52,948 nucleotides of DNA from the NCBI GenBank assembly GCA_005773635.1, contig SXHN01000058.1, positions 1-52,948 of the forward strand. Reading direction: 5' to 3'. The position numbers and the translations under genes are program-made. Shown one piece after another: positions 25,913-33,412 of the stretch. The DNA comes from Actinomycetota bacterium. GTDB lineage: Bacteria; Actinomycetota; Acidimicrobiia; IMCC26256; PALSA-610. The notes beneath the pieces are model-generated. The model ran no database searches, was not told the origin of the DNA, and saw nothing but the letters and a program-made list of their open reading frames with translations. Numbering within the stretch: the first letter of the stretch is position 1; each line of letters begins with the position of its first letter.

Positions 25913-26320
25913 ATGGGTTTGTTCAAGCAAATGAAGGACATGAAAAACGTCGTCGCAGCTGCGCCAGAAATGATCAGCAACGCGCAGGCCCTTGCCGGCC
26001 AGGCACAACAGCTCCAACAAGCACAAATGGCAGCCATGCAAACCGGTTCGATGCCAGGCATGGCGGGAATGGGAACCCCAGTCGATCCAGCTCAGCTGAC
26101 ACCGATTTCCGGAGTGAGCATTGAACTCTACGCACAACTGTCCAAAACCATCGGCGAACAGCGACTCGACGCCGACGGTATTACAAGGCTGCTAACGACG
26201 CAGGGGCTTACTTACGGCCAGTGGGACGAGGCGTACACGGTTTGGAATGAGCGATTCAAAGCCAACATGGCGTTGTCGGCTCATTTCGCAATGTTGTTCC
26301 AGCAAACGACCGCGCTCTAA
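25913..26320 (+). CDS. uncharacterised small protein, first of a related pair
   Basis: The 135-residue protein begins MGLFKQMKDMKN, continues with a helical, Gln/Met/Ala-rich linker (AQQLQQAQMAAMQ, GSMPGMAGMG), and ends in a helical domain (GVSIELYAQLSKTIGEQ and YGQWDEAYTVWNERF). An AGGGAG ribosome site sits 6 bases before the ATG. It resembles the next gene in its first 30 residues (MG-aromatic/Leu-FK opening, then amphipathic helix). No membrane segment is present; the amphipathic start could bind membranes. Function unknown. Expression is probably controlled by the palindrome upstream. Confidence 0.7.
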   Translation: MGLFKQMKDMKNVVAAAPEMISNAQALAGQAQQLQQAQMAAMQTGSMPGMAGMGTPVDPAQLTPISGVSIELYAQLSKTIGEQRLDADGITRLLTTQGLTYGQWDEAYTVWNERFKANMALSAHFAMLFQQTTAL

Positions 26321-26346
26321 TCAGCACCTGATCGGACCACCCACCT

Positions 26347-26748
26347 ATGGGTTTTTTCAAAGACCTCAACAAATTGAATAAGCAAGCCAAACAGATCTCA
26401 CAAGACTGGGACCCTGCAGCGCAGATGCGCCAAGGCATGGCGTCGATGCAACAGGCGTCGGACATGATGGCACAGCAAACAGTTGCGGCATCGCTGGCGG
26501 GGAGCGGCACTGCCGAACGCGCCAGTGCACAGATCACCGCCACGCGCGACACCGGAATGCTTATGAACCTCCAACCAGTGCTGGAGATCAACTTGCTGGT
26601 ATTTCGGGAAGGATTACCTCCCTACCCAGTGACGTTGCGCCAGTCCGTTGCTATGGCGGCTCTCGCGCGTATCACACCGGGTGCCACAGTTTCGGTTGAC
26701 CTCGATCCAGTAAACCCAGAGACTGTGGTCCTCAACACGTTGTTGTAA
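26347..26748 (+). CDS. uncharacterised small protein, second of a related pair
   Basis: The 133-residue protein opens MGFFKDLNKLNKQAKQ, a likely amphipathic helix, followed by a Met/Gln-rich linker (MASMQQASDMMAQQ) like its upstream neighbour. The C-terminal 60 residues form a beta-type domain (LEINLLVFREGLPPYPVTLRQ, then a VSVDLDPVNPETVVLN end). That end resembles small barrel domains found in actinobacterial SHOCT-type or OB-like proteins, but I cannot assign a family. It lies 26 bases after its neighbour with no strong ribosome site, so translation may depend on the upstream gene. Confidence 0.65.
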   Translation: MGFFKDLNKLNKQAKQISQDWDPAAQMRQGMASMQQASDMMAQQTVAASLAGSGTAERASAQITATRDTGMLMNLQPVLEINLLVFREGLPPYPVTLRQSVAMAALARITPGATVSVDLDPVNPETVVLNTLL

Positions 26749-26763
26749 CTCACAACAAGATCT

Positions 26764-26836
26764 GGTGCCGGGCGGCACTCGCGGATTTGACCATTGCCCC
26801 GGTCAGGTGCGACGACCGCGATCAACGCCCGGCACC
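26764..26836 (+). ncRNA. strongly folded leader RNA candidate upstream of an SDR gene
   Basis: Three nested perfect stems can be drawn: 26764-26774 with 26826-26836 (11 bp), 26779-26784 with 26816-26821 (6 bp), and 26788-26792 with 26801-26805 (5 bp, 8-base loop). The whole occupies 73 bases of the 156-base gap before the SDR. The outer left arm with two more bases (26762-26774) recurs exactly at 26939-26951, inside the SDR's glycine-rich-loop codons. The right arm could therefore pair with either copy; the second pairing would place the ribosome site and ATG in a loop. No T-run follows. A cis-regulatory leader is the favoured reading; a plain transcription-end structure is the alternative. 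Confidence 0.5.
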
Positions 26837-26904
26837 TGAACCAAGTTGCCGCGAGCGGCCCATGTCTGTTCAACTTCGTGAACATCGAAGTTCCGAGGAG
26901 TGTC

Positions 26905-27825
26905 ATGGGTCGATTCGAAGGCAAAGTTGCGATTGTTACTGGTGCCGGGCGCGGTATTGGTCGCGCCCATTCGCTGCTGCTCGCCTCTGAAGGCGCGTGC
27001 GTGGTTGTCAACGACTTCGGCGGCGGCATGGCTGGAGAGGGCAACGACGCCACGCCGGCACAGCAGGTGGTCAACGAGATCACCACGGCGGGCGGGACTG
27101 CAGTGGCCAATTTTGCGTCGGTATCGAATTGGGCCGAAGCAGAGGCGATGATCGCTCAGGCTGTCACCACATTTGGCAGGCTCGACATCCTTGTAAACAA
27201 CGCGGGGATATTGCGCGACCGCATGAGTTTCTCGATGACCGAGCAGGAGTTCGACTCCGTCATCGACGTTCATCTCAAAGGCCACTTTGCACCTTCGCGC
27301 TTCGCAGCCGCGTATTGGCGTGAACAGTTCAAAGCCACCAACGCGCCGGTCAACGCCAAGATCGTCAATACCGCCTCAGAATCAGGCCTGTACGGCAACG
27401 GCGGCCAGGCGAATTACGCCGCAGCTAAGGCTGGCATTGCATCAATGACCATCGTGATGGCCCGCGAACTTGAACGCCTGGGTGTTCGGGTCAACGCGAT
27501 CGCGCCGGTCGCGCGCACTCGCCTCACCGAGGCCACGCCCGGGGCTGGCGAATACATGGCGAAAAAGGACGGGCTACCAGATCAGTTTGCCCCAGAAAAT
27601 GTCGCCGCGGTCATGGGTTGGCTCGCGTCGGATCTGTCAGCCGGCGTTACAGGCCAGGTGTTTAAGGTGATGGGTGGCATGGTGCAATTGCTAAAGGGCT
27701 GGCGACCAATCACGCAGTCCAGCGATGAAATGGAATGGTCGATTGACTCGATCGACTCGGCTTCGGCCACACTCTTCGATGGTCAACCGCGCGGCGTTCC
27801 ACCGTTCATGCCCGACATTGAGTAG
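26905..27825 (+). CDS. short-chain dehydrogenase, 3-hydroxyacyl-CoA dehydrogenase type
   Basis: The 306-residue protein begins at the ATG that follows GAGGAG by 4 bases; a longer frame would include the folded leader. The Rossmann loop GAGRGIG is at residues 13-19, NNAG near 96, and Ser plus YAAAK near 150-177. The long form with an aspartate-terminated cofactor strand (VVVNDFGG) and a C-terminal extension resembles the dehydrogenase unit of peroxisomal multifunctional enzyme 2/17-beta-HSD type 4. It should oxidise (3R)-hydroxyacyl-CoA or a steroid alcohol with NAD. The context of thiolase, crotonase and P450 genes supports lipid or steroid breakdown. Confidence 0.88.
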   Translation: MGRFEGKVAIVTGAGRGIGRAHSLLLASEGACVVVNDFGGGMAGEGNDATPAQQVVNEITTAGGTAVANFASVSNWAEAEAMIAQAVTTFGRLDILVNNAGILRDRMSFSMTEQEFDSVIDVHLKGHFAPSRFAAAYWREQFKATNAPVNAKIVNTASESGLYGNGGQANYAAAKAGIASMTIVMARELERLGVRVNAIAPVARTRLTEATPGAGEYMAKKDGLPDQFAPENVAAVMGWLASDLSAGVTGQVFKVMGGMVQLLKGWRPITQSSDEMEWSIDSIDSASATLFDGQPRGVPPFMPDIE

Positions 27826-27833
27826 CCAACGAA

Positions 27834-28826
27834 CTAGTTCATCGCAGTAGCGCTACTGCCACCTTGAAAGGTGTCGGGTGGAGTTTGACCCGAACTCGAT
27901 GCAGTTGCGATCAGACACAGCCAGTCAAGAGCAAGCGTCGCGGCGGCCAACGCGGTGATTTCGGAATGGTCAAACGGAGGCGACACCTCCACAATGTCCA
28001 TCCCAACGAAGTCGATTCCTTGTAAGCCGTACAAAATCGCTTGAGCCTGAGCAGTGGTCAAACCGCCGACAACGGGCGTGCCAGTGCCGGGCGCATACGC
28101 GGGATCAAGACAGTCGATATCAAAGGTGAGGTACGACTTCGTGGATCCGACGCGATCACGCACAAACGAAGCGACCGCTGCCGCACCGTGTTGATGGACC
28201 CATGGTGCCGTGAGAATCGCCATGCCCCAGTCATCTTCATTAAAGGTTCGTAGCCCGATGTGCACGGAGTGCTCAACGTCGATCAATCCTTCGCGGATCG
28301 CGGTCAGGAACATCGTGCCGTGGTGTTCATGATCGTCGTCCCACGTATCAGAATGCGCGTCGAAATGCACCAAAGCAATGGCGCCATGCTGCGCGGCGTA
28401 CGCCCGCAACAACGGCAGCGTCACGTAGTGGTCACCGCCCATCGTGAGCATCTTCTTGCCCGCGGCGACGATCGCGCTCGCATGAGCTTCGAGCACGGCA
28501 CTCATTGTCTGCCAGTTACCTTCCGGAAACGTGACATCGCCCCAATCGATCACCGCAAGTGTCTCAAACGGATCAATGTTCCAGGGCCAGACTCGACCGA
28601 AACACAGATTCGCTGACGCTTGGCGAATCGCTCGCGGCCCAAGCCGAGCGCCAGGCCGGTACGTCGTGGATCCGTCCCAAGGGATTCCGCTCACGACGAT
28701 ATCGGCATCGGTGAAGTCGCGGGTATAGCGCCGGCGGGCAAAACTGTTCGCGCCGGCAAATACCAATTCGGGGGCACTGCCTTTGAGTTCGCCAGTGAAC
28801 GCGTTATCTCCGACAGTCGATTCCAT
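27834..28826 (-). CDS. agmatinase/arginase-family ureohydrolase
   Basis: The 330-residue protein has all dimanganese ligands of ureohydrolases: GGDH with His133, FDAHSD with Asp156, His158 and Asp160, and FDIDCLDP in the 230s. The family hydrolyses guanidino compounds (agmatine, guanidinobutyrate, arginine) to urea and an amine. The CxxPAYAPGTGTP stretch and lack of arginase-type residues favour agmatinase or guanidinobutyrase. The ATG follows a TAGCGT box by 6 bases, so the mRNA is probably leaderless. It converges with the SDR gene only 8 bases away. Confidence 0.9.
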   Translation of the reverse strand: MESTVGDNAFTGELKGSAPELVFAGANSFARRRYTRDFTDADIVVSGIPWDGSTTYRPGARLGPRAIRQASANLCFGRVWPWNIDPFETLAVIDWGDVTFPEGNWQTMSAVLEAHASAIVAAGKKMLTMGGDHYVTLPLLRAYAAQHGAIALVHFDAHSDTWDDDHEHHGTMFLTAIREGLIDVEHSVHIGLRTFNEDDWGMAILTAPWVHQHGAAAVASFVRDRVGSTKSYLTFDIDCLDPAYAPGTGTPVVGGLTTAQAQAILYGLQGIDFVGMDIVEVSPPFDHSEITALAAATLALDWLCLIATASSSGQTPPDTFQGGSSATAMN

Positions 28827-28832
28827 ACGGCG

Positions 28833-28838
28833 ACGCTA
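28833..28838 (-). promoter_or_regulatory. -10 box TAGCGT for the ureohydrolase gene
   Basis: On the minus strand TAGCGT is followed by exactly 6 bases and the ATG at 28826. The same hexamer sits before fbiC, the LOG-like gene, the SCP2-like gene and the MFS gene in this window. Confidence 0.5.
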
Positions 28839-28859
28839 TCTTCGCCGTCGGCACTCGCA

Positions 28860-30023
28860 CTACGTTTCTTGCAGCGAGACCTTTCGCTGGGCGCGTGTAG
28901 CGCCCACCGCACAACCCAAAACGCACATCGCAAGGCCGGACCACACAACCTTGGCGCCAAACTGCCCATACAGCGGAGCGGCGACACCAGCCGAGATCGC
29001 GGCCACAAGTAGTCCGATGCCTTCGAGTAACCCTTGGCTTGCGGCCAACAGCTCTTCAGGGACCGAGCGTGCGACTTGGCTTTGGCTCGATGGCACCACA
29101 CCCGCATCAAATGTCGAGTGAAAAAAGGCCAACGCAGCGATGAACCAGACGTTGTGCATAAATGCGTACCCGAAAACAAATGGTGCGCTACCTAACAACG
29201 ACAATGCGCCAATCTTTGCCGGGCCAACGCGGTCGGCGAGACGGCCGGCCGCGCCGGAAAAGATGATGATTGGGAGTCCGAAAATTGTCAGGCTGACACC
29301 CACAAACTTCGTCGAGGCTCCGAGGTCTTTCAGAAACCGGGCCCATAGCGAGTCGTAGACGCCGATGCTGACGGTCATACCCACACCAATCCACACGCCC
29401 ACGCGCACTCCCGGATTGCGAATGAGAGCCCGCAACACCGCAGGATGAGGTTCGTGGATCGAACCCGGCACGGCGAAGCGAAACACTGTCGGCGTCATTG
29501 CGGTCATTGCCACCGCGAGCGCCGCGAAGGGCACCCACAAAGCGGTGGCCTCGGCAAGGTACGCGGCGAACGGTGGGCCTAACAGGAACCCTGCGGTTTG
29601 CGCCGCACCGAGCCGCCCTAAGGCAGCGCCGACCGCACCAGGATTGCGGAGAATCACCACGCGCCGAGCCGCAGGAAGAAAAATCCCTTCGCCGATTCCC
29701 AACACGACCCGCCCGGCGAGGAGCACCACGAGGCTGTTGGCGAGCGCCACTGCAACACACCCAGCGATTGCCAACATAATTCCGAAGCGCAACATGAATT
29801 GTCCGTAGCCCTGGTCTGCGTACTTGGCGAACCCCATCTGGACAACAAATCCTGCGGCGAACGCGGCGGCAGTGATCGCTCCGAGCCACCCGTCGGAGAA
29901 ACCAAGTTTGTCTTGGAGATCTGCAAGCAACCCGAAGATCGCGCCGAAGCTGATCGTCACTACTGCACTCGATAACAGCAACGACACCGGCACGTGGGCC
30001 CGAGTCTCGGTTGTGGTTGCCAT
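28860..30023 (-). CDS. MFS transporter
   Basis: The 387-residue protein has about twelve hydrophobic segments in the two-bundle MFS pattern. The loop-2/3 motif A is degenerate (AKYADQGYG), and a motif-C-like GIGEGIFLPAARR lies in TM5. DHA-type MFS drug or metabolite exporters are the nearest group. The start at 30023 has AAGGCG 4-6 bases upstream; ATGs further up overlap the -10 box TAGCGT at 30060-30055. Divergent to the P450 gene, so it may export the product or substrate of that enzyme. Confidence 0.85.
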   Translation of the reverse strand: MATTTETRAHVPVSLLLSSAVVTISFGAIFGLLADLQDKLGFSDGWLGAITAAAFAAGFVVQMGFAKYADQGYGQFMLRFGIMLAIAGCVAVALANSLVVLLAGRVVLGIGEGIFLPAARRVVILRNPGAVGAALGRLGAAQTAGFLLGPPFAAYLAEATALWVPFAALAVAMTAMTPTVFRFAVPGSIHEPHPAVLRALIRNPGVRVGVWIGVGMTVSIGVYDSLWARFLKDLGASTKFVGVSLTIFGLPIIIFSGAAGRLADRVGPAKIGALSLLGSAPFVFGYAFMHNVWFIAALAFFHSTFDAGVVPSSQSQVARSVPEELLAASQGLLEGIGLLVAAISAGVAAPLYGQFGAKVVWSGLAMCVLGCAVGATRAQRKVSLQET

Positions 30024-30054
30024 CGTTACGCCTTGGTTCAGTGCTTCGCTCCTA

Positions 30055-30073
30055 ACGCTACCCGTCATAGTGT
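30055..30073. promoter_or_regulatory. back-to-back -10 boxes of MFS and P450 genes
   Basis: TAGCGT on the minus strand (30060-30055) points to the MFS gene and TAGTGT on the plus strand (30068-30073) to the P450 gene; the two hexamers are 7 bases apart. Both genes then have short leaders with ribosome sites. Binding of one regulator here would affect both. Confidence 0.45.
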
Positions 30074-30103
30074 GCCCGGACCTCGCCAATATTTGGAGAA
30101 TCA

Positions 30104-31390
30104 ATGCACACGCCAACTACGGACCTAGCAATCGACGACATTCACCTCGGGTCGACCGATATTTTGCTGCGGCCCGATCGCGATGCCATCTTCGCCAAAC
30201 TTCGCGACGAACGCCCGGTGAGCTTCCACGCGGAAATGTACCCAATTGGCTATGACGAGAGTAACTCCATGTTGCCATTGGGCCCCGGGTTTTGGGCACT
30301 TACCCGCCACGAAGACGTCATGAAGGTGTCGCGCGATGCCGATAATTTTCGCTCCGCACCCAGTACCAACATCTTGGACATACCTGCAGAAATCGCCGAG
30401 TGGCTCGGTTCGATGATCAACATGGATTCGCCGAAACACACGCGCATGCGCTTGATCGTTAATCGTGGTTTTACACCTCGGCGCGTCGCTCAGATTGAAG
30501 AAAATGTGCGGACTCAGGCTCGCGACATAGTGAGACGAGTTGCTCCACTTGGGCACTGCGATTTTGTGAGTGAGATCGCCGCGGCGCTTCCACTCGGAAT
30601 CATCTGCGACATGATGGGCATACCTCGCGAGGATCATCATCGCATCTATGAACTCACCAACATCATCCTTGGCGTGGGCGACCCCGAATATGCAGCAACC
30701 ATAGAAAAGCTCATGGCTGCAGGTATGGAACTCTTTCAATATGGGCTCGCGCTCGCAGAATCGCGGTTAAGCCACCCGACCGATGACATTGCATCGTCGC
30801 TGGTGAACGCCGAAATTCCCGATGAAAACGGCGAGCTGCACAGCCTCACACCAAGCGAACTCGGATCATTCTTCTTGCTCCTTGTGGCTGCGGGCAACGA
30901 AACCACTCGCAACGCGATCAGCCACGGTATGCGTGCGCTGACTGACCATCCCGAGCAACGAGCACTCTTGATGAACGACTTTGAAAACGTTGCGCCCACC
31001 GCCGTTGAGGAAATTGTGCGTTGGGCGACACCGGTGATTCATTTTCGACGCACTGCACTCGCCGACGCCGAAGTTGGGGGCCAGCTCATCAAAGCTGGTG
31101 ACAAAGTCGTTATGTTCTACAACTCCGCGAACCGTGACGAGCGCAAGTTCGCGGACCCCTATACGTTTGATGTGACCCGCTCACCCAACGAACACGTTGG
31201 TTTCGGAGCAGGCGGCCCCCACTTCTGTCTTGGTGCAAACTTGGCGCGGCGCGAAATCACGGTCATGTTCGATGAGCTATTGCACGCGCTCCCCGATATT
31301 CACATCAGCGGCGACGCCGACATGCTCCAAAGCGGCTTCATCCACGGCATCAAACGAATGCCAGCAGAATGGACCCCCCGCACTCTGTAA
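30104..31390 (+). CDS. cytochrome P450 (CYP125/CYP124/CYP142-like)
   Basis: The 428-residue soluble P450 has all hallmarks: I-helix AGNETTR, the ExxR motif EIVR, and the heme-binding loop FGAGGPHFCLG with proximal Cys375. The segment INMDSPKHTRMRL and the FTPRRV that follows are typical of the clade that hydroxylates the terminal methyl of sterol side chains or branched fatty acids in mycobacteria and relatives. GGAG lies 5 bases before the ATG. No ferredoxin gene is adjacent. Nearby thiolase, SDR, ACAD and SCP2 genes fit a sterol/branched lipid role, but the substrate is inferred. Confidence 0.92.
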   Translation: MHTPTTDLAIDDIHLGSTDILLRPDRDAIFAKLRDERPVSFHAEMYPIGYDESNSMLPLGPGFWALTRHEDVMKVSRDADNFRSAPSTNILDIPAEIAEWLGSMINMDSPKHTRMRLIVNRGFTPRRVAQIEENVRTQARDIVRRVAPLGHCDFVSEIAAALPLGIICDMMGIPREDHHRIYELTNIILGVGDPEYAATIEKLMAAGMELFQYGLALAESRLSHPTDDIASSLVNAEIPDENGELHSLTPSELGSFFLLLVAAGNETTRNAISHGMRALTDHPEQRALLMNDFENVAPTAVEEIVRWATPVIHFRRTALADAEVGGQLIKAGDKVVMFYNSANRDERKFADPYTFDVTRSPNEHVGFGAGGPHFCLGANLARREITVMFDELLHALPDIHISGDADMLQSGFIHGIKRMPAEWTPRTL

Positions 31391-31416
31391 CAACAAAGCG
31401 AGCGTCACGGACGGGC

Positions 31417-31486
31417 ACCGCGTCGGCGCGTTTGTGTACCGCCCGCGGTCGACTAACGCGCCATCGGTCGGGACCGCGTCGGAGCG
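31417..31486. repeat. imperfect direct repeat in the P450/ABC-F gap
   Basis: ACCGCGTCGGCGCG at 31417-31430 recurs with one change at 31473-31486, in the 114-base gap between two convergent genes. GGCGCG/CGCGCC can also pair. It may be part of a bidirectional transcription end; nothing else is visible in the gap. Confidence 0.3.
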
Positions 31487-31504
31487 GGTCGAGTTTCACC
31501 TGGT

Positions 31505-33196
31505 CTAGTCGGCTGGGGCGTCGGCGATGATCTTGCCGTCACGAAGTTCGATTCGGCGCGTGAGTGAGAGCGACTCCAACAGCCTTCGGTCGTGGCTCAC
31601 CACGATGACGGTGCCGGCGAAGGATTCCATTGCTTGTTCGAGCTGTTCAATGGCGATCAGATCGAGGTGATTGGTTGGCTCATCGAGCACGATGCAATTC
31701 ACGCCGCGTGCCATGAGCAACGCAAGTTCGGCGCGCGTACGTTCACCGGGCGACAACGTCGCGGCCGAACGCAACACGTGTTCCGACGTTAACGAAAACT
31801 TCGCAAGGAGCGCTCGCGCCTCGTTGATCACGAACCCGGTCTCGGCTATGAAACCGTCGAGCAACGTTGCAGCCCCGAATCGCGAACGCGATTGTGCAAG
31901 CGTGCCGAGTACGACGCCAGGGCCGAGGTACCGACCGCCACCATCAAGTGGCAGCGTGCCAAGTACGGCACCCAGCAGGGTTGTTTTGCCCGAACCATTT
32001 TCGCCCAGGATCGCGACGCGTTCTCCGGTTGAAATCTCTAATGAAATCGGACCGAGTGAGAACTCTCCTAGTCGCACGATGGCCGCGTCGAGTCGAGCGG
32101 TCACCGCGCCAGCCCGCGGCGCGGCAAGTATTTCGAAGCGAAGGTCCCAGCCTTCCCACGGTTTCTCGACCGCTTCCAGGCGATCAATCATCTGTTCCGT
32201 ACGCTTGGCTTTGCCCGCAAGTTGTTCACTCGAGGCGGTTTTGAAGGCCTTGATGAATTTGTCCGTCTCGCCACTCTTTTTAACCTTGTTCACGCCCTGG
32301 GTAGCCCACTGCCGCTCCCGCTGAGCACGCCCTAACAACGACGAACGCTGGTCTGTATAGGTGGCATAGGCCTCCTCCTCGTGACGTCTGGACGTGGCGC
32401 GTTCTTCGAGATAGGCCAACCAGCCTCCGCCGTATTCTTTCGCGGTATGCGTGTGATCATCAATTTCCAACACCGCGTTAATAGTGCGTTCGAGAAACGC
32501 GCGGTCGTGGGAGACGATTGCCACCGCGACCGGGAGTTGCCGCACAAATGTCTCCAACATTTCGAGCCCTGCGAAATCGAGGTCATTGGTTGGTTCGTCG
32601 AGGAGGAACACATCGAATCGCGACAACAACACGCTCGCAAGCGACGCGCGTGCAGCTTGGCCGCCCGACAACGCATTCATCGGCACTCTCAGCAACTCGA
32701 CATCGAGGCCAACTTCCGCGCAAACCTCACCCGCGCGAGCATCAAACTCCGCGGCTCCAAGTGCGAGAAATCTCTCCAGCGCGTCGGAGTACCGGTCTTC
32801 GGCACCGTCCACACCCTTGCCCAATTCAATCGTCGATGTTTCGAATTCGACGGTGGCGGCTGCGATCCCCGTTCGACGGCGCAAGAACTCTTCAACAGTT
32901 TCATCGTCTCGACGGTCCGGCTCCTGTTCCAGATAGCCAACTGTGGCCGTGAGCGGAGCCCGTTCGATCTTGCCGCTATCGGCAACATCAGATCCTGAGA
33001 GCAACCGCAGCAGTGTGCTCTTGCCGGTGCCGTTGGCAGCGACGATGCCAACTTTGCGACCCTCCGCAAGGAGCAACGACACATCGTGCAATACCTGGTG
33101 CGGACCAAAACTTTTGCTGACGTTGCGGGCCGACAGTGTGGCGCCATCACGCGGTCGCACAGGTCGAGCATCAGAATTGCGGGATTGGGGAGCCAT
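31505..33196 (-). CDS. ABC-F family ATPase
   Basis: The 563-residue protein has two ABC domains in one chain and no membrane segment, the ABC-F build. First domain: Walker A ANGTGKST near residue 54-61, signature LSGGQAAR, Walker B with DEPTNDLD. Second domain: Walker A GENGSGKTT, signature LSPGERTR, DEPTNHLD. A charged linker lies between. ABC-F proteins act on ribosomes, as translation factors or antibiotic protection proteins. GAGGTG lies 7 bases before the ATG at 33196; a GTG five codons upstream overlaps that ribosome site. The 216-base divergent gap upstream contains an 11-bp inverted repeat that may fold in its leader. Confidence 0.92.
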   Translation of the reverse strand: MAPQSRNSDARPVRPRDGATLSARNVSKSFGPHQVLHDVSLLLAEGRKVGIVAANGTGKSTLLRLLSGSDVADSGKIERAPLTATVGYLEQEPDRRDDETVEEFLRRRTGIAAATVEFETSTIELGKGVDGAEDRYSDALERFLALGAAEFDARAGEVCAEVGLDVELLRVPMNALSGGQAARASLASVLLSRFDVFLLDEPTNDLDFAGLEMLETFVRQLPVAVAIVSHDRAFLERTINAVLEIDDHTHTAKEYGGGWLAYLEERATSRRHEEEAYATYTDQRSSLLGRAQRERQWATQGVNKVKKSGETDKFIKAFKTASSEQLAGKAKRTEQMIDRLEAVEKPWEGWDLRFEILAAPRAGAVTARLDAAIVRLGEFSLGPISLEISTGERVAILGENGSGKTTLLGAVLGTLPLDGGGRYLGPGVVLGTLAQSRSRFGAATLLDGFIAETGFVINEARALLAKFSLTSEHVLRSAATLSPGERTRAELALLMARGVNCIVLDEPTNHLDLIAIEQLEQAMESFAGTVIVVSHDRRLLESLSLTRRIELRDGKIIADAPAD

Positions 33197-33238
33197 ATAG
33201 ATACACCTCACGCCAATGTGCCGCGGTCATCACGACGG

Positions 33239-33335
33239 GCACCGGTCGATTTGAACTCTTTGCAAACATCGCTGTTTGGGTGTGAATCAACCTGCCACGA
33301 CGGAGACTGTAATCCAGACAACCGTCGACCGGTGC
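33239..33335 (-). promoter_or_regulatory. long-range inverted repeat in the ABC-F leader region
   Basis: GCACCGGTCGA (33239-33249) and TCGACCGGTGC (33325-33335) are perfect 11-bp inverted arms, 75 bases apart. A small inner stem, CAAAC/GTTTG (33262-33266 with 33273-33277), lies within. On the minus strand this is 43 bases before the ABC-F start. Antibiotic-responsive ABC-F genes often have attenuating leaders; a similar role here is inference. Each arm also contains ACCGGT, so a protein operator pair is possible. Confidence 0.35.
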
Positions 33336-33399
33336 ACCTTTACCAATCGACCCAATCCGAGGCAAATATTGCGAGGGCGATCGTATGCGGGCGACCGGG

Positions 33400-33405
33400 T
33401 AGCGT
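33400..33405 (+). promoter_or_regulatory. -10 box TAGCGT for fbiC
   Basis: TAGCGT is followed by 7 bases and a GTG at 33413. There is no ribosome site and no ATG in the frame between the ABC-F gene and the first conserved residues. This decides the start of fbiC. Confidence 0.5.
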
Positions 33406-33412
33406 GCGCGGC

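Noticed and set aside
30024-30116. Earlier ATG starts (30116, 30068) for the MFS gene
   Set aside because: They overlap the -10 box TAGCGT at 30060-30055, and the ATG at 30023 has a ribosome site directly before the first conserved residues.
33086-33412. A longer fbiC starting inside the ABC-F gene
   Set aside because: The extension overlaps the ABC-F N-terminus, shows no similarity to FbiC and precedes the promoter box at 33400.
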